Below, piece after piece: positions 16,610 to 25,634 of a stretch of DNA of 64,000 nucleotides (its first letter is position 1; every line of letters starts with the position of its first letter). Source of the stretch: Deltaproteobacteria bacterium (GTDB lineage Bacteria; Desulfobacterota; Desulfobacteria; Desulfobacterales; Desulfosarcinaceae); the NCBI GenBank assembly GCA_021824175.1, contig JAKALP010000010.1, forward strand, positions 62,001 through 126,000. Direction: 5' to 3'. A model generated the notes under the pieces. The model made no database searches and was not told the DNA's origin. It saw only the letters and a list, made by a program, of their open reading frames with translations. The translations under genes and the position numbers were made by a program.

Positions 16610-17845
16610 ATGTTGAGCGAACAGGAAAAGCTGGACAGCTTGACGCGTTTGGGGATCGAGCTGAGTCAAATCAACGACCTCGACATTCTGATGGAGCGGG
16701 TCTTGACCAGGGCGCGCCAATTCGTCAATGCCGACGCTGGCTCCATTTATATTCGCCAAAACGACTGGCTTCACTTCTCCTACACCCAGAACGACACCCT
16801 GGAACGGCAACTGCCCAAGGGTGAAAAGCTCATCTACTCAACCTTTAAGATCCCCATCGACACCAAAAGTATTGCCGGGTACGTAGCGGCCACCGGCCGG
16901 TCACTGAACATTGAGGATGTCTACTCGCTGGAGGCCACGCTGCCTTACAGTTTCACTAAAAAATTCGATGAAACCACGGGATATAAAACCTGTTCGGTGC
17001 TGACCATTCCACTGGAAAACAGCAGCCGCGCCATTTTGGGGATTTTGCAAATCATCAATGCCCGGGACGAAGGGGGCCAGATCTCGGTATTTTCGCGCCA
17101 GGATGAACGCATCATGTATCATTTTGCCGCGGTGGCTGCCGTGGCCCTGGAGCGCGCCCAAATGACCCGCGCCCTGATCCTGCGCATGATCCGCATGGCT
17201 GAAATGCGCGACCCGCGCGAAACCGGCGCCCATGTCAACCGGGTCGCTGGTTTTGCCGTGGAAATTTATGAACATTGGGCCGTGCGGCACCATATCGACA
17301 GCAAGGTGATCGATAAAACCCGCGACGTGTTGCGCATGGCCGCCATGCTGCATGATGTGGGCAAAGTGGCCACATCGGATCTGATTCTTAAAAAGCCGGA
17401 CCGGCTCAATGAGGATGAATATGAGATCATGAAGCAGCACACCATCCAGGGTGCGCGCCTGTTCATGCACCAGCAGTCGGATTTTGACGAAGCCGCCGGC
17501 CTGGTGGCCCTCAACCATCATGAGCGCTGGGATGGGATGGGCTATCCTGGGCATATCGATTTTCGCACTGGTCAGCCCATCAAGGAGTATTTAACCGCCG
17601 AGGGCCGGGTCCGCGGTAAAAAAGGCAGTGAAATTCCATTGTTTGGCCGCATTGTGGCCCTGGCTGATGTCTATGATGCCCTCAGCTCCAAACGCGCCTA
17701 CAAAGAGGCCTGGGATGAACGGCACATTCTTGACCAGATTGAAAAAAACGCCGGTTCCCACTTCGATCCCGAGCTGGTGGAGATTTTTTTCAGCCGCTAC
17801 GAAATATTGCGCTCCATTCAAATGCGGTATGTGGATGAAAAATAA
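16610..17845 (+). CDS. GAF-domain HD-GYP protein (putative c-di-GMP phosphodiesterase)
   Basis: 411 residues from the ATG at 16610 (AAGAG seven bases upstream; the GTG at 16601 has no ribosome site). A GAF sensor domain occupies about 8-190 (NADAGSIYIRQ, IAGYVAATGRSLNI, VLTIPLEN). An HD-GYP domain follows, with AAMLHDVGKVA, LNHHERWDGMGYPG and the later conserved VALADVYDALSSKRAYK. All HD and GYP residues expected for metal binding and c-di-GMP hydrolysis are present, so activity is likely. The GAF ligand is unknown. It is followed 14 nt later by the DUF6485 gene on the same strand, probably co-transcribed. Confidence 0.92.
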   Translation: MLSEQEKLDSLTRLGIELSQINDLDILMERVLTRARQFVNADAGSIYIRQNDWLHFSYTQNDTLERQLPKGEKLIYSTFKIPIDTKSIAGYVAATGRSLNIEDVYSLEATLPYSFTKKFDETTGYKTCSVLTIPLENSSRAILGILQIINARDEGGQISVFSRQDERIMYHFAAVAAVALERAQMTRALILRMIRMAEMRDPRETGAHVNRVAGFAVEIYEHWAVRHHIDSKVIDKTRDVLRMAAMLHDVGKVATSDLILKKPDRLNEDEYEIMKQHTIQGARLFMHQQSDFDEAAGLVALNHHERWDGMGYPGHIDFRTGQPIKEYLTAEGRVRGKKGSEIPLFGRIVALADVYDALSSKRAYKEAWDERHILDQIEKNAGSHFDPELVEIFFSRYEILRSIQMRYVDEK

Positions 17846-17859
17846 CGACAGGGAGATCC

Positions 17860-18069
17860 ATGACGATCGAATGCCACAAGGACAACAACATCAAACGCTG
17901 TAACTGCAGCTACCCCTCCTGCGCGCGCAAGGGGGCATGCTGCGAGTGTCTGCATTACCACTTGCAATCGCGCCAATTGCCGGCCTGCTGCTTTCCCGAT
18001 GAGGCCGAACGCACTTACGATCGCTCATTTGCGCACTTTGCACGGCTGGTCACCCAAGGTAAAATTTAG
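17860..18069 (+). CDS. DUF6485-family Cys-rich small protein
   Basis: 69 residues with eight Cys in the first 48: MTIECHKDN, then CNCSYPSC, KGACCEC and LPACCFP. This pattern matches what I recall as DUF6485, small proteins of anaerobes. The spacing suggests bound zinc or an iron-sulfur cluster, but nothing is proven. ATG at 17860 with GGGAG close upstream; it lies 14 nt after the HD-GYP gene. Function unknown. Confidence 0.8.
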   Translation: MTIECHKDNNIKRCNCSYPSCARKGACCECLHYHLQSRQLPACCFPDEAERTYDRSFAHFARLVTQGKI

Positions 18070-18384
18070 CTCCATCAATAACAAAAAAGGAGGTCTTGCC
18101 AACGGCTCGCTCTCGTTCCAATCCTGATCGGTACGTAACTGGTTTCCACCCAGATCCGGCACCCCCCGTTGAAACAAAAGAACAAACCGTAAACCCGGAG
18201 CTTGTAAAACGATCAATATGTCTTACATTACTGCGCTTTGGTGACGGCGCAAGGTTCGGGGAGAAAGATTTCGAACCAATTACTGGGCGGAGAAATTAGG
18301 GGCTTTAACAGAGGAATCGCGACTCATCTGTGGCCCCATAGCAACCAAGGCTAACACGATCTAACGTACTTGCGAGGATAAGCG
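18070..18384. other. Intergenic stretch without a convincing gene
   Basis: 315 bp between the DUF6485 gene and the winged-helix-like gene. A strong Shine-Dalgarno-like AAAAAAGGAGGT (18083-18094) is followed only two bases later by a TTG that opens a 67-codon frame to 18299. The spacing is wrong and the translation is not protein-like. GGTTCG and CGAACC form a 6-bp inverted repeat near 18252-18276. No tRNA fold or promoter is convincing. Confidence 0.5.
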
Positions 18385-18636
18385 ATGAGCAGAGACATAA
18401 AAGATATTAAAAAGGACATCCTGGACCAGTTCCGGGCCATGGAGGGCGAAGAAAACGATGTGCTGCCCGAAAATTGGCTGGTGGAAGAGTATCTGCCTTT
18501 CCTGAATGCTTATGAAAAGCGCGATTTTGAAAAAGCGATCAAACAGTTAGCCGCCAAGGGTTTTGTCAAATATGAGATGAAGGGGGAGATCCCCAAATTA
18601 AAGTTGACCGAGAAAGGGGCCAACTTGATTCATTGA
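18385..18636 (+). CDS. Small winged-helix-like hypothetical protein
   Basis: 83 residues, charged and helical. The end (FEKAIKQLAAKGFVKYEMKG, then PKLKLTEKGANLI) has the look of the last helix and wing of a small winged-helix domain, where LTEKG is common in MarR/PadR-like proteins. There are no enzyme motifs. ATG with GAGGA seven bases upstream. It may bind DNA, but the recognition helix cannot be defined. It is followed by a short perfect hairpin at 18643-18661. Confidence 0.7.
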   Translation: MSRDIKDIKKDILDQFRAMEGEENDVLPENWLVEEYLPFLNAYEKRDFEKAIKQLAAKGFVKYEMKGEIPKLKLTEKGANLIH

Positions 18637-18642
18637 TTTCAT

Positions 18643-18661
18643 ATTCCCGTCATACGGGAAT
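18643..18661. terminator. 8-bp hairpin after the small winged-helix-like gene
   Basis: ATTCCCGT (18643-18650) and ACGGGAAT (18654-18661) pair perfectly over a 3-nt loop, 7 nt after the stop. No strong U-tract follows, so it may be a weak terminator or an RNA 3'-end stabiliser. The remaining 18662-18916 is AT-rich and carries no clear gene. Confidence 0.4.
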
Positions 18662-18916
18662 CAGGATGTTGGAATGAAACCTAAGGCGCGCATCATGATG
18701 ATCGCGGGACTGGGAAAAATTATTGATGGATGTTTTGGCCTATTTTGCGCCAACTTCTATCATAGACGACTATCGCCGCCCAACAGAGGTGTTTAAGCCC
18801 GTCAAACCTGCCTGAATTTAATTATCAAAATATAATAATAATTGACTATTGTTTAAGTTCCGATGTCCCTTCTGTATGGGAAAAGAAGATCGGCCATGCT
18901 TACCTATGAGCCTGAT

Positions 18917-21067
18917 TTAGCTCATCCGATCCACCTCGATGACACTCTTGATTTTCTTCAACAAAGCCATCACTTGATTCAACTGTTCCGTATCCCCTAC
19001 CTCCAGGGTAAAAAAGCTCGACACCATCTTATCCTCATGGGTCTGGGTGTTGGCGCTAAGGATATTGGCGCCGCTCTTGCTGATGGCGGCCGCCATTTCC
19101 GCCAGCAGCCCCATGCGATCCAGGGCCCGGATTTTGATTTTCACTGGAAAGGTTTCACGTCGGGTGGCGTCCCACTCCACCTCGATGAGCCGCTCTGGAT
19201 TGGTCTTTAGAATGTTGATGCATCCCACGCGGTGCACGGTGACGCCAAAGCCGCGGGTGATATAACCTGTAATGGCGTCGCCGGGTACAGGCTGACAGCA
19301 CTTGCCGAATCGGACCAGGATGTCATCCACCCCTTTGACCGTCACGCCGCTGCCGGTTTTTTTCTTGCGCACCCGGCCGATGAGCCGGTTGATCAGGGTC
19401 TGTTGCTCCTCTTCCGTGGTTTCCTCGGCTTTGGGCATCAGCTTGCGCACCAGGTGCAAGGGGGTGATCTTGCCATAGCCGACCGCGATGATCAGATCTT
19501 CCAACGATTTGAAGCCAAAGCTCTCCACGGCCTTTTCCATATCCGGGGACTTGCTCAACTCGTTGAAATTCATACGCACTTTGCGAAAGGCCTTTTCGCA
19601 CATCTCGCGGCCCAGGGCGATACTGCGCTCCTTTTCCTGGGTCTTGATCCAAGCGCGGATTTTGGAGCGGGCCTTCACCGTTTTAACGAAGTTGAGCCAA
19701 TCTTTGCTGGGCTGATGACCTTTTTGGGTGATCACCGCCACGCTTTCACCCGATTGAAGCTGATATTTTAGCGGCACCATGCGGCCATTGACCCTGGCGC
19801 CCACGCACTGGTCCCCCACCTCCGAGTGGATGGCATAGGCGAAATCCACGGGCGTGGCGCCCCTGGGCAGGGTTTTGATCTCCCCTTTAGGAGTAAAGAC
19901 ATAGACATCTTCGGGGAAGAGATCGATGCGCACATTTTCCAGAAACTCGTCCGGGTCTTTGATATTGGCCTGGTTCTCGATGATGTTTTGGACCCAGGCA
20001 AAGGTGGCCGCGGTTTTGGCATCCGTGGATTTGCCCTCTTTGTAACTCCAGTGGGCCGCGATGCCCGATTTGGCCACCTGATCCATCTGGCGCGTGCGGA
20101 TCTGAATCTCGACCCGCTCTCCCGAAGGCCCGATCACCGTGGTATGCAGCGACTGGTACATATTGGATTTGGGCATGCCGATGTAATCTTTGAATTTCTT
20201 GGCAATGGGCCGCCACAACGCATGTATCAAGCCCAAGGCTTCATAGCACTGGGGAATGGTGTCCAGAATAATGCGGAAGGCGATGATGTCGTAGACCTCT
20301 TCAAAGGAGAGGTTCTGATTCATCATCTTCTGGTAGATGCTGTAATAGTGCTTATAGCGGCCCAACACCTCGCACGGCAGATTGTTTTCGGCCATCTTGT
20401 TCTGAATCAGGGTTTTAACCGATTCGATGTATTTGTCGCGCTCGGATTTGCCTTTGGCCACCAGGCTGTCAATCTTGGCGTACTCTTCGGGCAAGACATA
20501 CTTGAAGGCGATATTCTCCAGCTCATTCTTGATGGTGAACATGCCCAGGCGCGAAGCCAGGGGCGCGTAAATATCCAAGGTCTCCTTGGCGATTTTGCGC
20601 TGCTTGGCCTGGCTGTTGTGATATTGCAGGGTGCGCATGTTGTGCAGCCGATCCGCCAGCTTGATGAGGATCACGCGGATGTCATCGGCCATGGCCAGCA
20701 GCATCTTGCGAATACTCTCCGCTTCGCGGGCCTGGGCGCTGGAAAAGGGCAGGGTGCTCAGCTTGGTGACCCCCGAGACAATGTGGCGCACTTCGGGGCC
20801 GAACATCTCCTCGATTTCTTCGGCAGTGGCATGGGTGTCTTCGATCACATCGTGCAGCAGGCCGGCCGCCACGCTGACCACATCCAGCCGCATGTCGGCC
20901 AGCAGACCCGCCACTTCCAGCGGATGGGAAAGATAGGGCTCGCCCGAGAGCCGCACCTGGCCGTCGTGCACTTTGGCGGAATAAATGTAGGCGCGATCAA
21001 TCAGATCAACATCCGCATCGGGGTTGAAATCGGTGATCTTATCGAGGATGTCGTTGATACGGATCAT
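18917..21067 (-). CDS. spoT: Bifunctional (p)ppGpp synthetase/hydrolase, RelA/SpoT family
   Basis: 716 residues from the ATG at 21067 (AAGGAG seven bases upstream); a TTG eight codons earlier is disfavoured. Domains in order: HD hydrolase with LLHDVIEDT (HDxxED intact) and KLADRLHNMRTL; synthetase with MPKSNMYQSLHTTVIGP and VEIQIRTRQMD; TGS (VYVFTPKGEIKTLPRG); a helical/zinc-finger region with GKCCQPVPGDAITGY; and a C-terminal ACT domain. Intact hydrolase and synthetase motifs indicate a long RSH protein that both makes and degrades the stringent-response alarmone. It follows proS by 80 nt on the same strand. Confidence 0.96.
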   Translation of the reverse strand: MIRINDILDKITDFNPDADVDLIDRAYIYSAKVHDGQVRLSGEPYLSHPLEVAGLLADMRLDVVSVAAGLLHDVIEDTHATAEEIEEMFGPEVRHIVSGVTKLSTLPFSSAQAREAESIRKMLLAMADDIRVILIKLADRLHNMRTLQYHNSQAKQRKIAKETLDIYAPLASRLGMFTIKNELENIAFKYVLPEEYAKIDSLVAKGKSERDKYIESVKTLIQNKMAENNLPCEVLGRYKHYYSIYQKMMNQNLSFEEVYDIIAFRIILDTIPQCYEALGLIHALWRPIAKKFKDYIGMPKSNMYQSLHTTVIGPSGERVEIQIRTRQMDQVAKSGIAAHWSYKEGKSTDAKTAATFAWVQNIIENQANIKDPDEFLENVRIDLFPEDVYVFTPKGEIKTLPRGATPVDFAYAIHSEVGDQCVGARVNGRMVPLKYQLQSGESVAVITQKGHQPSKDWLNFVKTVKARSKIRAWIKTQEKERSIALGREMCEKAFRKVRMNFNELSKSPDMEKAVESFGFKSLEDLIIAVGYGKITPLHLVRKLMPKAEETTEEEQQTLINRLIGRVRKKKTGSGVTVKGVDDILVRFGKCCQPVPGDAITGYITRGFGVTVHRVGCINILKTNPERLIEVEWDATRRETFPVKIKIRALDRMGLLAEMAAAISKSGANILSANTQTHEDKMVSSFFTLEVGDTEQLNQVMALLKKIKSVIEVDRMS

Positions 21068-21147
21068 GCCGCCACTCCTTGCTCCTTTCAATGGGAATCA
21101 CTTCCACTCACGGTCCAAAAACGAATCAACCAATCAACGAATCAACG

Positions 21148-22668
21148 CTAATACGCTTTAGCAAATACCACCCGCTCCTGGCTGGGCGCGCCGCAGCAGA
21201 TGCAGCGGCCCGCTTCTTTGGGGTTGTCAAAGGGGATGCAGCGGATGGTCACGGTGAGATCCTCTTTGATTTTGGCCTCGCAGGCGTCGTTGCCGCACCA
21301 GTGGGCCATGGCAAAACCGCCGTGGATTTCGGGCTTCTCCTGGTTCTTGGGAGTAAAATAGGCATAAAAAGCATTGCGGTCATCGATGGGTTGGCTATGG
21401 GCCGTCCGGAAGGCCGCGGCGCGCTGCAGTAGATTGCCCTGGATTTCGTCGAGTAAGGTGCCGGCTTGCTGAACAAACTGGGCCCTGGGCATGGCGGTTT
21501 TCTCTTTGTGGGCTTTGTCCCGGCGGCCGAAGAAGACCGCGTCATTGGCGATGTCGCGCGGCCCGATCTCGATACGCAGCGGCACGCCCTTCTTGATCCA
21601 GTCCCAACCCCGGGCTCCGCCGATCTCGCGCTTATCTACTTCTACGCGCAGGGGCCGCCCGCTATAAACGACTCGGCCCAATTCTTCGGCCAGGGCGTCC
21701 GTGTAAGCCATGACCTTGGCGCGCTCTTCTTCTTTATGCACAATGGGTAACAGCACCACATGGGCCGGCGCCACCCTGGGCGGCAGGATCAGACCGTCAT
21801 CGTCGCTGTGGGTCATGATCAATCCGCCGATCAAGCGGGTGGAAACACCCCAGGAGGTCGTCCAGGCAAACTCTTCTTTTTCTTCCGCGCTTTGAAAGCG
21901 GATATTGGAACCTTTGGCGAAATTTTGCCCCAGAAAATGAGAAGTGCCGGCCTGCAAGGCTTTGCGGTCCTGCATCATGGCTTCGATACATTGGGTGTCG
22001 ACCGCGCCGGGAAAGCGCTCGGCCGGGCTCTTGCGGCCCTGGAGCACGGGGATGGCCAAATACTGCTCGGCCATGCGGGCGTAAACGGCCAGCATCATGG
22101 AGGTGCGCTCCTGGGCCTCGGCGGCCGTGGCATGGGCCGTGTGGCCCTCCTGCCACAAGAATTCGCTGGTGCGCAGAAAAATGCGGGTGCGCATCTCCCA
22201 GCGCACCACATTGGCCCACTGGTTGATCAACAAAGGCAGATCGCGATAACTGCTGACCCATTTGGAAAATGAGTCACCGATGATGGTTTCCGAGGTGGGG
22301 CGCACCACCAGGGGTTCGGTTAAGGCTCCGCCCGGCACCAGCCCGCCCTTTTCGCCCTTTTCCAGGCGATGATGGGTCACCACGGCGCACTCCTTGGCGA
22401 AGCCCTCCACATGCTCCGCCTCTTTTTCCAGAAAGCTCAGAGGAATAAAAAGCGGGAAGTAGGCATTCTTCACGCCCGAAGCCTTGAACATCTCATCGAG
22501 CTCGCGCTGGATGTTCTCCCAGATGGCATAGCCCCAGGGCTTGATCACCATGCAACCGCGCACCGGCGAGCGGTCGGCCATGTCCGCGGCTTTGACTATT
22601 TGTTGATACCATTCGGGATAATCTTCTTCGCGGGTGGGAGTAATTGCGGTCTTCACTTTTTGAGCCAT
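21148..22668 (-). CDS. proS: Prolyl-tRNA synthetase, archaeal/eukaryotic type
   Basis: 506 residues. It is a class II synthetase of the short (archaeal/eukaryotic-type, ProS3) form, without the editing insertion of the long bacterial enzyme. Motifs include YFPLFIPLSFLEKEAEH, LVVRPTSETIIGDSF, the motif-2 arginine region ANVVRWEMRTRIFLRTSEF and the TSWGVSTRLIGGLIM block. The C-terminal zinc-binding region has Cys pairs (CGNDAC, CICCG) and the typical terminal Tyr (FAKAY). It charges tRNA-Pro. It starts 4 nt after the end of ispG, so the two are co-transcribed. Confidence 0.96.
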   Translation of the reverse strand: MAQKVKTAITPTREEDYPEWYQQIVKAADMADRSPVRGCMVIKPWGYAIWENIQRELDEMFKASGVKNAYFPLFIPLSFLEKEAEHVEGFAKECAVVTHHRLEKGEKGGLVPGGALTEPLVVRPTSETIIGDSFSKWVSSYRDLPLLINQWANVVRWEMRTRIFLRTSEFLWQEGHTAHATAAEAQERTSMMLAVYARMAEQYLAIPVLQGRKSPAERFPGAVDTQCIEAMMQDRKALQAGTSHFLGQNFAKGSNIRFQSAEEKEEFAWTTSWGVSTRLIGGLIMTHSDDDGLILPPRVAPAHVVLLPIVHKEEERAKVMAYTDALAEELGRVVYSGRPLRVEVDKREIGGARGWDWIKKGVPLRIEIGPRDIANDAVFFGRRDKAHKEKTAMPRAQFVQQAGTLLDEIQGNLLQRAAAFRTAHSQPIDDRNAFYAYFTPKNQEKPEIHGGFAMAHWCGNDACEAKIKEDLTVTIRCIPFDNPKEAGRCICCGAPSQERVVFAKAY

Positions 22669-22672
22669 GATC

Positions 22673-23764
22673 TTATTTATCCTTTTTCTTCTGAGATTCT
22701 GCTTCCCACTTATCTACTTCTTTTAATAGCGCCTGGGCCAACTGCGCCTGGGGCACCTTTTTAATCACCTTGCCTTTTTTAAACAAAATGCCCAAACCCT
22801 GACCGCCGGCGATGCCGATGTCAGCCTCCTTGGCCTCGCCGGGTCCGTTAACCACGCAGCCCATGATGGCCAGCTTGACCGGCGTGGCGCGCGTGAGCAG
22901 TGCTTTTTCCACTTCATCGACCACACTCATCAGGTCGATATTGCAGCGGCCGCAGGTGGGACACGAGATAATCTCCGGCCCACGGCGGCGGATCTCCAAG
23001 GCTTTGAGGATTTCAAACCCCACGCGTACTTCTTCTACCGGATCACGTGTGAGCGACACCCGCAAGGTGTCGCCAATCCCTTCGGCCAGCAGCATGCCGA
23101 TGCCCAGGGCCGACTTGACCGTGCCCGCGTAAAGCGAGCCGGCTTCGGTGACCCCCAAATGCAGGGGATAATCTATGCGCCCGGCCAGCAGGCGGTAGGC
23201 GGCCACGGTGCGCCGCACGTCCGAGGCCTTGAGGGAGATTTTGATCTGCTCAAAGCCCTCCTTTTCCAACAAAGCTACGTGGCGCAGAGCGCTCTCCACC
23301 ATGGCCTGGGGTGTAGCCCCCTGGTGGGTTTTGAGCAGATCTTTTTCCAGCGATCCGCTGTTCACACCAATGCGAATGGGCAAGCCCAAATCCTTGGCAC
23401 AATCCACCACCGCGCGCACTTTGACCTGGCCGCCGATGTTGCCGGGATTGATGCGCAAGCCGTCGGCGCCGCCCTTGGCCGCGGCCAGGGCCAGGCGATA
23501 ATCGAAATGGATATCGGCGATCAAGGGAATATGAATGCCGGCCTTGATGGCGCTTACGGCTTCGGCGGCTTGCTCATCTGGCACGGCCACACGCACGATT
23601 TCGCAGCCGGCCGCTTCCAAACGCAGGATCTGGGCAATGGTGGCGGCCACATCCTGGGTGGGCGTGTTGGTCATGGATTGAACCGTGATGGGGGCGTGTC
23701 CGCCCACGGGCACGTTACCCACCCGGATCTGGCGGGAGTTGCGGCGAATGATCTCGGTCGACAT
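22673..23764 (-). CDS. ispG: 4-hydroxy-3-methylbut-2-enyl diphosphate synthase
   Basis: 363 residues, the usual length for bacterial IspG/GcpE. N-terminal TIM-barrel signatures are present (VPVGGHAPITVQSMTNT, LIADIHFDYRLAL, LRINPGNIGG, IRIGVNSGSLE). The C-terminal 4Fe-4S ligands are CPTCGRC and the Cys in GCVVNGPGEA. It converts MEcPP to HMBPP in the methylerythritol-phosphate isoprenoid pathway. First gene of an ispG-proS-spoT run on the minus strand. Confidence 0.97.
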   Translation of the reverse strand: MSTEIIRRNSRQIRVGNVPVGGHAPITVQSMTNTPTQDVAATIAQILRLEAAGCEIVRVAVPDEQAAEAVSAIKAGIHIPLIADIHFDYRLALAAAKGGADGLRINPGNIGGQVKVRAVVDCAKDLGLPIRIGVNSGSLEKDLLKTHQGATPQAMVESALRHVALLEKEGFEQIKISLKASDVRRTVAAYRLLAGRIDYPLHLGVTEAGSLYAGTVKSALGIGMLLAEGIGDTLRVSLTRDPVEEVRVGFEILKALEIRRRGPEIISCPTCGRCNIDLMSVVDEVEKALLTRATPVKLAIMGCVVNGPGEAKEADIGIAGGQGLGILFKKGKVIKKVPQAQLAQALLKEVDKWEAESQKKKDK

Positions 23765-23896
23765 GGCCGCATTTTATACTGGAATATCAAAATAAAGACA
23801 ACGACGGAGCCGGCTTCGAAAATGAGCCATCTGAAAAAGGGATTTTGTCGCCGGCAAAGATATTGGGCTAAAAGATTATTTTGAGATGATTTGCAG

Positions 23897-24919
23897 CTAA
23901 TACCAAACCACATCATCGGGTTGATAGCTGATCCAGACCGCGCTTCCGGGAGTAAATCCGCCCCGATTAAAGATCTCCGGCGGGACCACAACATGGAATA
24001 CTACTGAGCCCATTCCAACCGTGGCATGAATCCGGCCGGTGATTCTTTCCAGACTCATGCTGGTCAGGGTGCCTTGAAGACGACCTGGTGCCGGGACCAT
24101 GACGTTGTCATGGGGGAGGATCGATAGATCGATGGCCGCAATAGCCGCCACTTGGTGGATAGCTTCCGGAGGGGGATGGGGGGCCTCGAAACGCTGCTCG
24201 CCAATCAACAACATATAGACCTTCCGGTCATCCGCCGGCAGCCAGGGACCGAAGAGCAAGGTCCGGTGACCGGAGCCCAAAAGTTTGCCCTGAAACAGAT
24301 ATAAGATTTCGTGGCTGATTTCGTGCAACCATTGATGCTCGTGACTGACGATCACCACGCTGCTGCCCCACTGCTGGTGGGCATACAGGGTCGCGGACTT
24401 AATGTGCTGGGCGCTGGCCGCATCCACGCTGGTGGTGGGCTCATCCAGCAGCAATACTTTGGGACGCAGGGCCAAACGGGCTGCCAGGGCCACCCGGTGT
24501 GCCTCACCGCCCGATAGGGCATACCAAGGGCGATGGGCAAAGTGGTCAAAGTCTAGCCCCACCAGGGACATGGCCTCCCGCACGCGATTATCCGTTAGCC
24601 GGCTTAGGCCGCGCAACCGCAAACCGTACTCAACATTGTGATAAACGCTGCGCTTAAGCAAAAAAGTAGCCTGGGGCAGCAGCGCTACGGTTTCCCGCAC
24701 AACGGCATCAAACGGAACCGTTTTGCGCCCATTGAGAAAGATCTGCCCTGATGTTGGTCGCTCCACAAAGCCCAGCAGCTTGAGCAGGGTGCTCTTGCCG
24801 CTGCCATTGGGGCCGGATAATCCAGTGATGCGGCCGCTTTCCAACACCCAGTGGTCAATGGAGAGCGCAAGGTGGCCGTTATACTGGTGGGCAATATTCT
24901 TTAGCTCGTACAAAGGCAT
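23897..24919 (-). CDS. tupC: Tungstate ABC transporter ATP-binding protein
   Basis: 340 residues from the ATG at 24919; an upstream extension of the frame overlaps tupB and has no family similarity. Walker A (GPNGSGKST), the ABC signature (LSGGEAHRVALAARL) and Walker B (VLLLDEPTTSVD) are intact. After the ABC domain (about 1-220), residues about 265-340 form a TOBE/MOP-like beta domain (GTLTSMSLERITGRIHA), usual in molybdate/tungstate importers, where it can sense the oxyanion. With TupA and TupB encoded upstream it completes a tungstate importer. Confidence 0.93.
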   Translation of the reverse strand: MPLYELKNIAHQYNGHLALSIDHWVLESGRITGLSGPNGSGKSTLLKLLGFVERPTSGQIFLNGRKTVPFDAVVRETVALLPQATFLLKRSVYHNVEYGLRLRGLSRLTDNRVREAMSLVGLDFDHFAHRPWYALSGGEAHRVALAARLALRPKVLLLDEPTTSVDAASAQHIKSATLYAHQQWGSSVVIVSHEHQWLHEISHEILYLFQGKLLGSGHRTLLFGPWLPADDRKVYMLLIGEQRFEAPHPPPEAIHQVAAIAAIDLSILPHDNVMVPAPGRLQGTLTSMSLERITGRIHATVGMGSVVFHVVVPPEIFNRGGFTPGSAVWISYQPDDVVWY

Positions 24920-24941
24920 GATGATTTGGGTCAAATCCGAT

Positions 24942-25628
24942 TTACTTCCGCTTAATGAGGGATGCTGCGCTGGTGGTAAAAAAAGCAATGAGCAGCAACA
25001 CCATTCCCAAGGCAATGCCCATGGCAAACATGCCCTTGCTGGTCTCCAAGGCAATGGCGGTGGTGATGGTGCGCGTGTGCCATTTGATATTGCCGCCCAC
25101 CATCATGGCAATGCCCACCTCGGTCATTACCCGGCCATAGGCCGTCAATCCCGCCTCCACCAGCCCATGGCGTGCTTCCCATAGGATGCCGAGCAGCAAT
25201 TGGCGCCGGCCGGCGCCTAGCGAAATCAACATGGTACGTAAATTGGCATCCATGCTCTCCACGGTCGTTGCTCCCAGGGCGATCACCACGGGCAAGGCCA
25301 GCAGGGTCTGGCCAATGGCGATGCCGGGCAGGGTGAAGAGCAGCCCCATTTGACCCAAAGGGCCTTGGCGGGAAATTAAGGCATAGACCATCAGTCCCAC
25401 AAAGACCGTGGGCAAAGAGAGCATGGTATCCACCACCAGGCGCACGGCCCGGCGGCCGGGAAAGCGAAAGTGGCCCAGGGCAAAACCCAAAGGGATGCCC
25501 ATCAGCAGGCTGACCGCCATGGCATAGCTGGAAACCGTCACCGTGGCGGCCACCGCCGAATAGGTCTCAGGATCTCCAGTCAGCAGCAATTTGAATGCTT
25601 GAAGAAAACCCTGAAAAAGAAAATCCAT
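24942..25628 (-). CDS. tupB: Tungstate ABC transporter permease
   Basis: 228 residues with about five or six hydrophobic membrane segments. The coupling region of ABC permeases is present (TTVESMDANLRTMLISLGAG, then GLVEAGLTAYGRVMTEVGI). The permease has TupB length and lies between the binding protein (stop 25635, 6 nt upstream) and the ATPase. It should form the homodimeric channel for tungstate. Confidence 0.93.
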   Translation of the reverse strand: MDFLFQGFLQAFKLLLTGDPETYSAVAATVTVSSYAMAVSLLMGIPLGFALGHFRFPGRRAVRLVVDTMLSLPTVFVGLMVYALISRQGPLGQMGLLFTLPGIAIGQTLLALPVVIALGATTVESMDANLRTMLISLGAGRRQLLLGILWEARHGLVEAGLTAYGRVMTEVGIAMMVGGNIKWHTRTITTAIALETSKGMFAMGIALGMVLLLIAFFTTSAASLIKRK

Positions 25629-25634
25629 TGCACA

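Noticed and set aside
18252-18276. GGTTCG...CGAACC resembling a T-arm of a tRNA
   Set aside because: No acceptor, D or anticodon stem can be drawn around it.
18096-18299. 67-codon frame after a strong AAAAAAGGAGG sequence
   Set aside because: The TTG lies only two bases after the Shine-Dalgarno, and the translation is Arg/Pro/Thr-rich without family resemblance.
18674-18796. 40-codon ATG frame downstream of the winged-helix-like gene
   Set aside because: Weak ribosome site and no recognisable similarity; too short to support.
19826-21151. 441-codon plus-strand frame over the RSH gene
   Set aside because: Antisense shadow of a fully recognisable SpoT/Rel protein.
24920-25054. 45-residue N-terminal extension of the TupC frame
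   Set aside because: It overlaps the end of tupB in another frame, and the Trp/Cys/Pro-rich translation is not ABC-like.
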